48,427 nt of DNA from Betaproteobacteria bacterium. Its GTDB lineage: Bacteria > Pseudomonadota > Gammaproteobacteria > Burkholderiales > SG8-39. Location: contig SHXR01000032.1 of the NCBI GenBank assembly GCA_009693235.1, forward strand, positions 1-48,427, given 5' to 3'. Shown one piece after another: positions 1-8,814 of the stretch. The notes below the pieces were generated by a model, which saw only the letters and a program-made list of their open reading frames with translations, made no database searches and had not been told where the DNA came from. How positions within the stretch are numbered: the first letter of the stretch is position 1; the number at the start of each line of letters is the position of its first letter. The translations under genes and the position numbers were made by a program.

Positions 1-36
1 GCATGGACTCATGTGTTGAGGTGGTGTCGGGCCGTG

Positions 37-121
37 GCCGACGTGGTGAAATTGGTAGACACGCCGTCTTGAGGGGGCGGTGGCGAAAGCTGTGCGAGTT
101 CGAGTCTCGCCGTCGGCACCA
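37..121 (+). tRNA. tRNA-Leu (anticodon GAG)
   Basis: The seven-base acceptor arms GCCGACG (37-43) and CGTCGGC (111-117) pair fully. They are followed by discriminator A118 and an encoded CCA at 119-121. The anticodon stem CCGTC/GGCGG encloses the loop TTGAGGG with anticodon GAG at 71-73. The long variable arm and the TTCGAGTC T-loop are those of a class II leucine tRNA. No duplicate of the tRNA 3' end was seen elsewhere in the window, so there is no sign of integration at this tRNA. The stretch from 122 to 253 after it holds only a weak GCCGGA/TCCGGC hairpin (185-201) without a T-run. Confidence 0.96.
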
Positions 122-253
122 ATGCAAGGTCCAGTTCGTGCTGTCCCATTTGATTCCCGGCACTTCCTTAGTAGGCGAACAGTCGCCGGAAAAACTCCGG
201 CAAGCGGCTGCCTCGCTCAAATAAGCAGATCGCCATGTCGAGCGCCGACCGCG

Positions 254-1471
254 CTATCGTGCGATGAGCTTGGCGCCCGGCGCGGCAAATTCGCTTGGAA
301 ACACCACGACCCATTTGCCGTTCTGGACTTGCTTCAGCTTGTAATTGAACTCGCCGAAATTGTTAGGCCCGGTAAAGCTTTGTTTGCCCGCAAACGTATC
401 AACCGGGTTGGCCTTGATCCACTGCGTGAGGACCTTATCATCCAGGCTCCTCGTGGCATTCACGGCCGCCTCCAGGATCTGCCAGCTGGAAATCTGCCCG
501 GATCCCTGCATTTCAAGCAACGTATAGGGCATGCCCGCCTTGGTCGCACGCTCCTGGAAATTTCTCGCGAATTCGGCACCCAAGGGCTTGCTGGTAAAGG
601 GCGGATGGTCTTCGAAAAAGGTGAGCGAGATCGCGTTCGTTGCATCCGGTGAATTGGCGAGTGGCCCGGGCGACGGATACAAATGAAAGTGATTACGCGG
701 CGAATAGTTGAGTTTCTTCAACGCTTCGAGCAAGAGATTGCTCTCGAGCGCGATACCGCCGATGAACAAAAGATCCGGATCGGCATCGCGTACACGTGCT
801 GCGATCGGCCCAAAATCGCGGGCACCGAATTCGTACTCAAGAAATAGCGTCTCCTTGATGCCACGCTTCTTCATGACCTCCCGCGCGCCGGTTCCGACGA
901 AATGCACGGATGGAAACTTGCTCGCAATGATCGCCACCGTCTTTGGCGTCTTACCGGCGGCGGCGAGGCCGTCGAGAACGATATTCGGAACGCCCTCTTC
1001 TGGCGTGTAACCAAGCGGTCCCACCGGAATCTGCCGCTCGTATTTCGCCAGCTTCGGAATGCCAAACGACGAATGCAGCAGCAATTTGCCGTAGCGCTCA
1101 GCCACCACCATCACCGCAAGAATATTGCCGGTTCCATAGGGCCCCATCAGCAGATCGACTTTGTCCACCGTGATGAGCCGCTCATAGAGCGAACGTGCCA
1201 ACTCAGGCTTTGATTGGTCGTCCAGCAGGACGAATTCGACCGGCCGGCCCATCAGACCATCACCTTTGTTGAGGCGCTCGACATACATCTCCGAGGCAAT
1301 TTTGTAGAGCTGCGAAGTCTGGGCGAGCGGGCCGGTCAAGGACAACGTGCCGCCGACTTTGATGGGCGGGCCGGATGTCGCGGCATTCACCGATCCTGAC
1401 AATGCCAACGCAGCCAAGGTCACCAACATCTGACGCCGGCTATACGGTATGCGTAACCTGGAATTGTTCAT
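254..1471 (-). CDS. ABC transporter substrate-binding protein (Leu/Ile/Val-binding type)
   Basis: This 405-residue periplasmic receptor belongs to the type I periplasmic-binding fold of branched-chain amino acid ABC transporters. Receptors of this family in betaproteobacteria often bind aromatic or organic acids. The N-terminus carries a twin-arginine type signal (SRRQML, about residues 11-16), then a hydrophobic segment ending near SVNA. The mature protein begins with the family's typical strand (IKVGGTLSLTGPLA). The rest has the usual length and two-lobe pattern. No LivHMGF permease or ATPase genes lie nearby, so its transporter partner must be elsewhere. The sulfatase gene is 133 bp upstream on the same strand. 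The ligand cannot be inferred. A second receptor of the same superfamily lies at 42984-44168. Confidence 0.88.
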   Translation of the reverse strand: MNNSRLRIPYSRRQMLVTLAALALSGSVNAATSGPPIKVGGTLSLTGPLAQTSQLYKIASEMYVERLNKGDGLMGRPVEFVLLDDQSKPELARSLYERLITVDKVDLLMGPYGTGNILAVMVVAERYGKLLLHSSFGIPKLAKYERQIPVGPLGYTPEEGVPNIVLDGLAAAGKTPKTVAIIASKFPSVHFVGTGAREVMKKRGIKETLFLEYEFGARDFGPIAARVRDADPDLLFIGGIALESNLLLEALKKLNYSPRNHFHLYPSPGPLANSPDATNAISLTFFEDHPPFTSKPLGAEFARNFQERATKAGMPYTLLEMQGSGQISSWQILEAAVNATRSLDDKVLTQWIKANPVDTFAGKQSFTGPNNFGEFNYKLKQVQNGKWVVVFPSEFAAPGAKLIAR

Positions 1472-1604
1472 GAAATCGTGTCCTTCTCACTATTGATTAC
1501 GTTGCTCACCTTACCCCATCTGAGGTGCCGACGTATCTGCCCCGGTGGCGTCGTGACTGGAAAGACCAACAGGGAGAATTCGCATGGTTGTCGATCGAGG
1601 CCTC

Positions 1605-3182
1605 CTACCAAACACCGATCTTCACGCCGCCTGTCGCCGCGGGACTTGGCCTGCGATCGACCGCTTCATCGGTCATGCCGATGCGATTACGCCGTGCCCG
1701 CATCCATTCGAACAAATGTCCGAAGAGATCGTCACGCGCGCGCACGTAGACTGCACCGCCGTCGCGACCCCGATCCGCAAGTTCAAGCGGATCATTGCGA
1801 AGATCGAACAATTGCGGCGGATACGCCTTGCCGAAATGCACCAGTTTCCAATGCAAGGTAGCCACCATCACCATGCGCGCTTCACGCGCGCCCATGCCAA
1901 GTTTTCTGGCCGTCGGATAGATCGCGAAATCGAGTTCGGAAAAGGCCGCCTCGCGAATAGCGGCAGCGGTACCGCGTAGCAACGGCAGGAACGATCGTCC
2001 CTCGATCAAATGCGTCGGTATTTTCGCGCCCAGCACATCGATAAAGGTCGGCACCATATCGACGGCTTCGACCAGCGCGCCGCAAACTGCGCCACGCTTC
2101 GCCTCGGGCGACGGATCGACCACGATCATCGGGACACCTACGCCTTGCTCGTACATGAATTCTTTTTCGCCCTGCCAGTGATCGCCAAGATAATCGCCAT
2201 GGTCGGCGGTAAAGACGATCATGGTGTCATCCAATCGTCCGGCCTTGGCGAGAAATGCCGTCAAGCGGCCGATGTGATCATCGATCTGCTTCACCAAGCC
2301 CATATAGGCGGGCAACACGTTGAGCCGCACTTCATCGTTGGAGAACGACACCGACTCCGGATGCTCCTGGAAGCCGCGAAAGATTGGATTGGCATCGGCC
2401 CCGCGTTCTGCGGCAGAACGAATCGGTGCTTGGCAATCCTCGCGACCATACCGGTCGTGATAGGGCGCCGGCGCCATATAGGGCCAGTGCGGTTTGATAT
2501 ACGACAGGTGCAAACACCACGGTTGTTCGCCTTGCTCAGTAATGAAGGCCATCGCCCGATCAGTCGTATAGGCGGTCTCGGAGAATTTTTCCGGCACGCG
2601 CGCCGGAAGATGTGCGTTCCGCAGCAGCCAACCACTGGCAATCGCGCCGTTTTCGCCGGCCGCCGCGTTTGCCCATTCATGCCAAGGATTCGTCCCGGTA
2701 AATCCATTGGCGCGCAGAAATTCGTTGTAGGCCAGCGTGGGCGAGACGTTGTGATCCGGATGGATGCCATCGTCACGGCCGAATTCTTCGAAGCCACCGG
2801 TCGCGATGAACTTGCCCGGACCTTCATTGGGCGACAGACCGAGCCATTCCATGCCCGCAAGGTCCGTCGCGTGATGGGTTTTGCCGACGACCGCAACGCG
2901 CAAGCCCGCCGGGCGCAGGTAGTCGCCCAGCGTTCTCTCTCCGACCGGAAGGGGCACGAAATTCCAGGTTGCGCCATGCGACAGCGTATAGCGGCCGGTG
3001 TAATACGACATGCGGGACGGTCCACAGACCGGCGCTTGCACGTAAGCGCGTGTGAATCGAGTACCGCGTGCCGCGAGCGCATCGATATGCGGTGTCGCTA
3101 AGCGCTGGTGTCCATAGCAAGACAGATGGTCGGCGCGCAACTGATCGCACATGATGAAAAGAATATTCCGAACTTTGGCCAC
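1605..3182 (-). CDS. Sulfatase-family hydrolase (formylglycine type)
   Basis: The product is a 525-residue member of the alkaline-phosphatase/sulfatase superfamily, acting on sulfate esters or phosphonate-type substrates. The open frame extends upstream to 3389, but homology begins at the GTG at 3182 (VAKVRNILFIMCDQLRADH), so that start was chosen. Cys53 lies in CGPSR followed by MSYYTGR. This matches the C-x-P-S-R signature whose Cys is oxidised to formylglycine. D13 in the early MCDQLRAD segment and the late TADHGDYLGDH segment are expected metal ligands. There is no signal peptide from the chosen start, which suggests a cytoplasmic enzyme. No formylglycine-generating enzyme gene is in the window. 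The upstream region holds a MITE-like repeat. Substrate unknown. Confidence 0.88.
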   Translation of the reverse strand: MAKVRNILFIMCDQLRADHLSCYGHQRLATPHIDALAARGTRFTRAYVQAPVCGPSRMSYYTGRYTLSHGATWNFVPLPVGERTLGDYLRPAGLRVAVVGKTHHATDLAGMEWLGLSPNEGPGKFIATGGFEEFGRDDGIHPDHNVSPTLAYNEFLRANGFTGTNPWHEWANAAAGENGAIASGWLLRNAHLPARVPEKFSETAYTTDRAMAFITEQGEQPWCLHLSYIKPHWPYMAPAPYHDRYGREDCQAPIRSAAERGADANPIFRGFQEHPESVSFSNDEVRLNVLPAYMGLVKQIDDHIGRLTAFLAKAGRLDDTMIVFTADHGDYLGDHWQGEKEFMYEQGVGVPMIVVDPSPEAKRGAVCGALVEAVDMVPTFIDVLGAKIPTHLIEGRSFLPLLRGTAAAIREAAFSELDFAIYPTARKLGMGAREARMVMVATLHWKLVHFGKAYPPQLFDLRNDPLELADRGRDGGAVYVRARDDLFGHLFEWMRARRNRIGMTDEAVDRRPSPAATGGVKIGVW

Positions 3183-3395
3183 AGGATTGTCTCGTTGTGA
3201 ATGCAATGGCTGGCCCGCATCATGGCGGCCCGGTCGATCATACATCCAGCCCCGCGGCGTAGACTCGGTGCGCAGGCCGCGGCCCGCAACACGCACGAGA
3301 CCAGCGCATGCAAGCACCCGTTGAAGAGTACCCGTGTTGAGCGTGGGCGGTGGTGGCTGCGGATTGGCCGCGTCGATCTTTCTCAGCAAATTTGG

Positions 3396-3504
3396 TTAAG
3401 GAAACACCGATTAAGCTAGCCCGCGCAATCAGCGTGCCCCAATTTTTCGGGGAGTTACGAGGGGAAATGGAGGGGTTGGGGCCCTTTGTTCAGTTATTCC
3501 TTAA
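3396..3504 (+). repeat. MITE-like repeat, single copy
   Basis: This 109-bp element starts with TTAAGGAA (3396-3403) and ends with its exact reverse complement TTCCTTAA (3497-3504). The terminal similarity extends imperfectly to about 20 bases (left CCGATTAAGC, right inward CTGAACAAAG). It contains an imperfect inner palindrome (GATTAAGC ... GCGCAATC) and the block CGGGGAGTTACGAGGGG. Two further copies lie in opposite orientation at 33798-33988. It has no coding capacity. It lies in the sulfatase/amidohydrolase divergent region, 63 bp before the amidohydrolase start. TTAA at both ends could be a target duplication or part of the terminal repeat. Confidence 0.75.
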
Positions 3505-3567
3505 GGCCGGCCATGCAGTTCGAGCGAGACCTCTATACTTCCGGAAACCTTACCATGGGAGAAGACC

Positions 3568-4596
3568 ATGAGAATCGACATGCATGCACACTGGCGGCCC
3601 GCCGCTCTCATCGACGCGATGCGCAGCCGCACCGAGTTTCCCCGCGTCACGCGAAATGCCCAAGGGATCGAGGTCATCAAGACCCGCAACACCGAAGAGC
3701 CGGTCGCGGCGGGCTTCGATGATGTCACCACCCGCCTTGCCGAAATGGACAAGCTTGGCATCACCACTGCCGTGCTATCGATGCTGGGCTCCTTTTCCTG
3801 GACCGAGCGACTTCCGGCCGCCGAAGGCCTGCCGCTTCTTCGCCTCTACAATGACAGCGTCTCGGCTATCTGCAAGGAAAACACCGGCCGCTTTGCCGCT
3901 TATGCCTGCGTGCCGCAAACCGATGTAGCCATCGCCGCAGCAGAATTCGAGCGAGCCATCCAACTACCGGGAATCATCGGTGTGTTGATGCCGGCCAATG
4001 CGTTCGCAACGCGCAAGGCGGCCGATAAAGTGCGCCCGATTCTGGACGTCGCGAATCGCCATCGCGCGGTGGTGTTCGTCCACAACGGACCGCTGCCCGG
4101 TGACGCTTGGCCTAAGGTGCCCGCCGACACCGACAACGCACGCCGGCGCAACGGCACGCTCGAGATGCAAGCAAGTCTTTCTTCGGTGATGGTCACGTTG
4201 TGCTTGACCGATTACCTCGATCCGTATCCCAACGCGATGATTCACGTGCACAACCTGGGCGGCAACATTCCGTACGAGATCGAGCGGCTTGACCATCGGT
4301 CAATCCTTGACACCCCAGATGAGGAATTGCCCTCCAAGCGTTTTGCCCGCTCGAAGGTCATGCTCGATTGCAACTCGTTCGGCGCACGGGCCATCGAGGC
4401 CGGTGTGCGTCTCTATGGCGCCGATCGAATCGTGTTCGGGACGGACGGCACCGAGTTCGGTTGCGACTGGACCATCAAGGCGATTGCCGAAGCCAATATC
4501 GGCGCTGAAGCACGCGAGAAGATTCTCCATCGTAATGCGGTGACGATGCTGTCGCATCAGGTGCCGCTGGCGAACCGAGAATCCGTCGCCGCATGA
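3568..4596 (+). CDS. Amidohydrolase-2 family protein (ACMSD-like decarboxylase/hydrolase)
   Basis: This 342-residue metal-dependent TIM-barrel enzyme belongs to the family of aminocarboxymuconate-semialdehyde decarboxylase and related decarboxylases of aromatic acid breakdown. The N-terminal HAH motif (H6, H8 in MRIDMHAHW), H172 (VFVHNGP), H228 (IHVHNLGG) and D293 (FGTDGTEFG) fit the usual metal and catalytic residues. The length is typical. The ATG at 3568 follows GGGAGA in the leader. Its stop overlaps the start of the next gene (ATGA at 4593-4596), so it is coupled to a Bug-type receptor, suggesting joint use for uptake and conversion of one organic acid. That receptor gene is broken by a stop codon. 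The exact substrate is unknown. Confidence 0.85.
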   Translation: MRIDMHAHWRPAALIDAMRSRTEFPRVTRNAQGIEVIKTRNTEEPVAAGFDDVTTRLAEMDKLGITTAVLSMLGSFSWTERLPAAEGLPLLRLYNDSVSAICKENTGRFAAYACVPQTDVAIAAAEFERAIQLPGIIGVLMPANAFATRKAADKVRPILDVANRHRAVVFVHNGPLPGDAWPKVPADTDNARRRNGTLEMQASLSSVMVTLCLTDYLDPYPNAMIHVHNLGGNIPYEIERLDHRSILDTPDEELPSKRFARSKVMLDCNSFGARAIEAGVRLYGADRIVFGTDGTEFGCDWTIKAIAEANIGAEAREKILHRNAVTMLSHQVPLANRESVAA

Positions 4597-5549
4597 ACGT
4601 GTTGGCGCGCTGGGCGCTCGCGGCGTGCATGGCAGTTTTGCCGGCGCCCGCCGCCGCGCAGGAATTCCCGGTCAAACCGGTGCGACTGGTGGTGCCCGCC
4701 CCGCCCGGCGGCCCATTGGATGTAGCAGGTCGCATCCTCGCCCGCGACCTGCAGGATCGATGGGGGCATGCCGTCATTGTCGACAACAAGGCAGGCGCTA
4801 CGCTCGGTCCGGAGTTTCTGGCGCGCAGTAGCCCGGATGGCTATACGTTGATGCTCATCAGCTCCACGCCGCTCGTCACTTTTCCCCATTTACAAAAGGC
4901 GCCGTACGATGTGTTGAAGGCATTCGTCGGTGTGACGCAAACCGTCGCGTTGACCTATGCATTCCTGGTGCATCCGTCCACCGGGATTACGTCGTTGCAG
5001 CAACTGATCAGCGAGGCGCGCAAAACGCCCGGACGATTGAATTTCGCAACCGGCGGCGTCGGCGCCGGCCAGCACCTGTATCTCGAGTTGTTCAAACTTG
5101 CCGCCGAGGTGGAACTCACCCACGTTCCTTACAAAGGCGCGGGCCCGGCCTTGCAAGGGCTGCTCACTGGCGAAGTGCATGGCACCGTCGATGTGGTAAG
5201 TGCGGCGATCCCCACTGTGAAGGCCGGCAAGGCCTACGCGGTGATGGTGACCGGTGCCAAACCCTTGGCGCAGTTGCCCGATGCGGTGCCGTTCGACACG
5301 CTCTACCCTGGCGTGGGCATTCCAACCTAGCATGGCATCTTCGCACCCGCCGGCCTGCCGCAAACGCTGCAAGACAAGATCGCCGCCGACCTCCGTCAGA
5401 CCTTGCAGTCCCCACCGGTGACGGCGCGCTTTCGTGAGCTTGGATTGGAGCCCACCGGTCTGTCGGGTGAGCCGTTTAATGCGCTCGTCAAGAGCGACTA
5501 TGCGCGCTGGGGTGAGTTGATCCGGAAGAAAAATATCACCGTGCATTGA
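4593..5549 (+). pseudogene. TctC/Bug-family receptor interrupted by an amber codon
   Basis: This would be a 318-residue periplasmic receptor of the tripartite tricarboxylate transporter (Bug) family. The start is the ATG overlapping the amidohydrolase stop. A signal peptide ends near AAAQEFPVKP, followed by the family motif KPVRLVVPAPPGG and later ADGYT- and VPYKG-like motifs (SPDGYTLM, HVPYKGAGPA). A TAG at 5328-5330 ends translation after 245 residues. The same frame continues without interruption through HGIFAPAGLPQTL to TGA at 5547-5549. In relatives this position is usually Trp before the (H/Y)G(I/V)FAPAG motif, so a TGG-to-TAG change is the simplest explanation. The truncated product would lack the C-terminal part of the fold and probably not bind ligand. 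Confidence 0.85.
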
Positions 5550-5555
5550 CCGGCC

Positions 5556-6530
5556 TTAGTCGGCCTTGATGTTCGCACGCTTCGCGATATCACCCCATTT
5601 CGCGATCTCTTCGCGCACAAAGGCGGTGAATTCGGCCGGTCCGCGCGGATCGGCAATCGCACCGCGATCGGCAATCCGTGCCTGCATCGCAGGATCGAGC
5701 AGAATCTTTCTCACATCAGTGCCGATTTTCTCGACGATGTCTTTCGGCGTTGCCATCGGCACGATGAGACCGCCCCATCCCACGCCCTCAAAGCCGGCAA
5801 AACCCGCTTCAGCCACCGTCGGTACCTCTGGGAGTTGCGGCACACGCTGGGCGGTTGTCATCGCGATCGCGCGGATCTTGCCTGCTTTCACATGCGGCAG
5901 CGCCGAGGCGAGGCTATCTAACATGAGTGTCACTTGACCACCCAACAAATCGGCCATGCCGGGGCCACTGCCCTTATAGGGGATGCCTTGCAGATTCACG
6001 CCGGCACGGAACTTGAAGAGTTCACCCGTCAGATGCTGCGACGTGCCGGTACCAGGGATCGCCCAATTGATCGTGCCGGGCGATTTCTTGGCGCCCTCGA
6101 CGAGCTCCTTGATCGTCTGATACGGAAAGCTCGGATGCGCCACAAACATCAAGGGCACGGCAAACACGCCGCCCACCATCGCGAAATCCTTTTGCGGATC
6201 GTAAGCGAGCTTCGCGTAAATACCCGGATTGATGCCAAGCGTGCCGCTGGTACCCAAGGTGATCGTGTAACCGTCGGGAGACGCATCGCGTCCGGCGAGA
6301 AGGCCCGGCACCCCACCACCGCCCGCGCGGTTGTCGACGATCACCGACTGATTCCACACCGCATTCAGTCGCTCGGCCAGCAACCGCGCAACGATGTCGG
6401 TAGCCTGTCCGGGCGGGAATGGCACGATCAGGCGCACCGTCTTTGCCGGAAAACTCTGGGCGTATGCAAACGTACCCAAGAGCCCCTGGAAGACAATGAG
6501 TAGCCCAATCGCCAGACGGATTAAACCCAT
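5556..6530 (-). CDS. TctC/Bug-family tripartite tricarboxylate receptor
   Basis: An intact 324-residue periplasmic solute receptor. The signal peptide (about residues 1-24, ending FAYAQ) is followed by SFPAKTVRLIVPFPPG. Later come DIVARLLAERL, VDNRAGGGG, SPDGYTITLG, IPYKGSGPGM and the GWGGLIVPMATP segment. All are hallmarks of Bug receptors, which capture carboxylates for TctAB permeases. GGAGAG precedes the ATG with good spacing. It converges on the broken Bug gene with only a few bases between them, and is divergent from the TRAP receptor gene 138 bp away. No tctA or tctB is present in the window. The ligand is unknown. Confidence 0.9.
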   Translation of the reverse strand: MGLIRLAIGLLIVFQGLLGTFAYAQSFPAKTVRLIVPFPPGQATDIVARLLAERLNAVWNQSVIVDNRAGGGGVPGLLAGRDASPDGYTITLGTSGTLGINPGIYAKLAYDPQKDFAMVGGVFAVPLMFVAHPSFPYQTIKELVEGAKKSPGTINWAIPGTGTSQHLTGELFKFRAGVNLQGIPYKGSGPGMADLLGGQVTLMLDSLASALPHVKAGKIRAIAMTTAQRVPQLPEVPTVAEAGFAGFEGVGWGGLIVPMATPKDIVEKIGTDVRKILLDPAMQARIADRGAIADPRGPAEFTAFVREEIAKWGDIAKRANIKAD

Positions 6531-6668
6531 TACGCTCTCCCTATCAATCGAATTCCATTGTGCCCGAATTCGACCCTACTCCCTTCTCCGACGCAGGCTC
6601 ACCCTTCAACCGTCAAACGGGCATAATCAGCAGGCGATTTTCGCATCATTGACAGAGGAGGATTCACC

Positions 6669-7691
6669 GTGATGGTTCAACAGATAGCACAGGGCCGCCG
6701 TTTCAGCCCTACTCAGCTTGTCCTTGGCGCGTTCTTCGCCGCCGGACTCGTCGCGCAGACGCCTGCGATCGCGCAGACCGAGTTGAAGTTTGCCGATGCG
6801 CTACCCAAGACGTTCAGCTACTACGACGCGATGTTCGCGTTCAAGAAGGCCGTCGAAGACAAAACGAAGTCCGTCAAGATCAACGTCTTCGGCGAGGGCG
6901 TGCTCGGCGACCAGAAAGCACTGATGGAAGGCACCAAGGTGGGCTCGATCGATATCTCGGTGGTCGCCCATCAGGTGAGCCAACAGTTCGTCCCCGAGCA
7001 CGGCGTATTCGGGCTGCCGTTCGTCTGGTTGAAGGAAGCCGATTTCCGCAAATTTATCGAAGGTCCGATCGCCGCCGAATTGGGCAAGAAGATGGAGGCC
7101 CATGGGCTCAAGGTGCTGGTCATTGCCGATGTCAGCCCGGTCGGCGTATTGAACAGCAAACGCGCGGTGCGTACCCCTGACGATATGAAAGGCCTGAAGC
7201 TGCGGGTGATGCAAGACCCGATGCAGGTTGACGTCGTGAAGGCAATGGGCGGCATTCCGGTGCCGATGGGAACGACCGAGGTCTACACCGCGATTCAGCA
7301 AGGTCAGATCGATGGCAATGCGACTTCCGCGCAGCTCATCTGGGCCCTCAAGAATCATGAAGTCGCGAAACACTATTCCGACACCAAACAAAGCCAGTCG
7401 GCGGCCATCGTCATGATGAATCTGCGCAAATGGAACGGCATGACGGCCGAGCAGAAAGCAGCGCTTCAGGAAGGCGGCAAGGCGTTCCTCATGAAGAATC
7501 GCGAGTACTACACCTCCAACCCGACGACCAGCACAGGCAACGTGACGGCGATGATGCAAAAGGCGGGCGTAACGATTACCGAGCCTGACATCGAGGCGTT
7601 CCGCAAGGCCACTGCGCCGATCATCACCGCGTTCAAACAACGGGTGAAATCGCCGCTGGTGGATCAGGCGCTGAAGGAAGCGGGGCTGTAA
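6669..7691 (+). CDS. TRAP transporter solute receptor, DctP family
   Basis: A 340-residue periplasmic receptor of a TRAP transporter for organic acids. The signal sequence ends near PAIAQTELKF. The mature protein shows DctP features such as the conserved Arg region (LRVMQDPMQVDVVKAMGG) and GTTEVYTAIQQGQIDG. AGGAGG at 6656-6661 lies 7 bases before the GTG at 6669 and 10 before an ATG at 6672. GTG has the better spacing, but either start gives essentially the same protein. No DctQ or DctM membrane genes are adjacent, so it is an orphan receptor. It converges on the VOC enzyme gene. Confidence 0.9.
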   Translation: MMVQQIAQGRRFSPTQLVLGAFFAAGLVAQTPAIAQTELKFADALPKTFSYYDAMFAFKKAVEDKTKSVKINVFGEGVLGDQKALMEGTKVGSIDISVVAHQVSQQFVPEHGVFGLPFVWLKEADFRKFIEGPIAAELGKKMEAHGLKVLVIADVSPVGVLNSKRAVRTPDDMKGLKLRVMQDPMQVDVVKAMGGIPVPMGTTEVYTAIQQGQIDGNATSAQLIWALKNHEVAKHYSDTKQSQSAAIVMMNLRKWNGMTAEQKAALQEGGKAFLMKNREYYTSNPTTSTGNVTAMMQKAGVTITEPDIEAFRKATAPIITAFKQRVKSPLVDQALKEAGL

Positions 7692-7699
7692 GGATCGAA

Positions 7700-7729
7700 G
7701 GGGAGCGGCGGGCCTACACCCCGCTCCCC
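7700..7729. terminator. Hairpin between convergent genes
   Basis: GGGGAGCGG (7700-7708) and CCGCTCCCC (7721-7729) form a perfect 9-bp stem with a 12-base loop in the 60-bp gap between the TRAP receptor and the VOC gene. No T-run follows in either direction, so Rho-independent termination is only a possibility. Confidence 0.35.
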
Positions 7730-7751
7730 AGCCCTCTCCCCCAACAACGAA

Positions 7752-8705
7752 CTAAATCGCGTACAGCGCCGTCTCCACGTCCATCGTCGCGATGGTCGCA
7801 GGCGTCCAGTCGCGATCGACATGGAACTGCAACAACAGTCCGTCCGGATCGCGGATCGACACGCAGCGTCTGGCGGCGTGACGCACATCGCGCTCGACTT
7901 TGATGCCCTTTGCCGGCAGCAAGGCGAGCGATCGTTCCAGATCGGCTTCATCCCACACCTGGAACCCCACATGATGCATGCCCGGCTTCAGGCCAGGCTG
8001 CGGGCGGAACAACGCGAAGTCACCATGTCCGGCGGTGCCATTGAGCAGCGCGTAGGGGGAATCCTCCGTGCCGACGATTGGCTTCAGTCCAACCCGGTCG
8101 CGATAGAAGCGGAACATGGCCGCGAAGTCCTTGGTGACGATCGCAACGTTGGTGATCTTCTTCGCATGGAAAACCGCTTGGTCAACGACCTTGATCGCCG
8201 GATCGATCGGATAGTTACGCTCCTTGGAGGGCACGTTGGTGACACCGGGCACCCATTCAGGTTTCTCTTTGATGATGATGCCATGGCGTACCGTCCACCA
8301 GTCCCGCACCACATCAGCGTAGACCTCCACCATATTGCCTTCGGGGTCGTGCAGATACACGGAATGGGCGGCGTCATGATCGGCGGTGAAGCTGTACTGC
8401 AGGCCATCGTCGATCGATTGCCGATAACCCCGTACCAGATCGTCCTCGGTCTCGACTTCGAACGCGAGATGCCAGATGTCGGGGGCCTGATTCGGTGCGG
8501 CATAGCGGCTGCGCACATCCGTGAGCCCAAGGTCGTGGTAGGTATTGCCGTTGCTCACAAAACTAGCCATGTTGTCGGGTTGCCGGTACACCTCATTGAA
8601 GCCGACCACGTCGTTGTAAAACTCGAATGCGCGTTCGTAGTTGCCGACGAACAGATTGGCGTGACCGAGACGGCGCGGCGCGAAATAGGCACGGGATTGG
8701 TTCAT
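7752..8705 (-). CDS. Two-domain VOC (glyoxalase/extradiol-dioxygenase-like) protein
   Basis: This 317-residue protein has two vicinal-oxygen-chelate modules, at about residues 10-130 and 180-300, the architecture of type I extradiol dioxygenases. The open frame runs to 9044, but homology starts at the ATG at 8705 behind GGGAG. In the N-terminal module the three metal-ligand positions are H15 (LGHANLFV), H79 (IWHLAFEV) and E127 (NMVEVYAD). In the C-terminal module they read N186 (ITNVAIVT), H245 (HHVGFQV) and Q293 (LLLQFHVD). The predicted metal site is therefore in the N-terminal module, the reverse of catechol 2,3-dioxygenases. The gene is divergent from a FAD monooxygenase, suggesting a hydroxylation and ring-cleavage or related pair. 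The reaction is not known. Confidence 0.82.
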   Translation of the reverse strand: MNQSRAYFAPRRLGHANLFVGNYERAFEFYNDVVGFNEVYRQPDNMASFVSNGNTYHDLGLTDVRSRYAAPNQAPDIWHLAFEVETEDDLVRGYRQSIDDGLQYSFTADHDAAHSVYLHDPEGNMVEVYADVVRDWWTVRHGIIIKEKPEWVPGVTNVPSKERNYPIDPAIKVVDQAVFHAKKITNVAIVTKDFAAMFRFYRDRVGLKPIVGTEDSPYALLNGTAGHGDFALFRPQPGLKPGMHHVGFQVWDEADLERSLALLPAKGIKVERDVRHAARRCVSIRDPDGLLLQFHVDRDWTPATIATMDVETALYAI

Positions 8706-8726
8706 TGAGGCTCCCAAAGTCGATGC

Positions 8727-8749
8727 AATCGTTAGGTGGTGATACGATT
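8727..8749. promoter_or_regulatory. Inverted repeat in the VOC/monooxygenase divergent region
   Basis: AATCGT (8727-8732) and ACGATT (8744-8749) are separated by 11 bases inside the 109-bp divergent intergenic region. The spacing would suit a dimeric regulator controlling both genes. The arms are short, so chance is possible. Confidence 0.25.
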
Positions 8750-8814
8750 TCTGGCACTTGCCGGCAGGTTCAGCCGATACCTTACTGCCAAACCGGCGGA
8801 TTCGTCGAGCACGC

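Noticed and set aside
37..253. Integration site at tRNA-Leu bounding a genomic island
   Set aside because: No integrase gene and no repeat of the tRNA 3' end was found in the window.
2010..3101. Long plus-strand frame over the sulfatase
   Set aside because: It is a shadow frame of high-GC coding sequence; the minus strand carries the sulfatase motifs.
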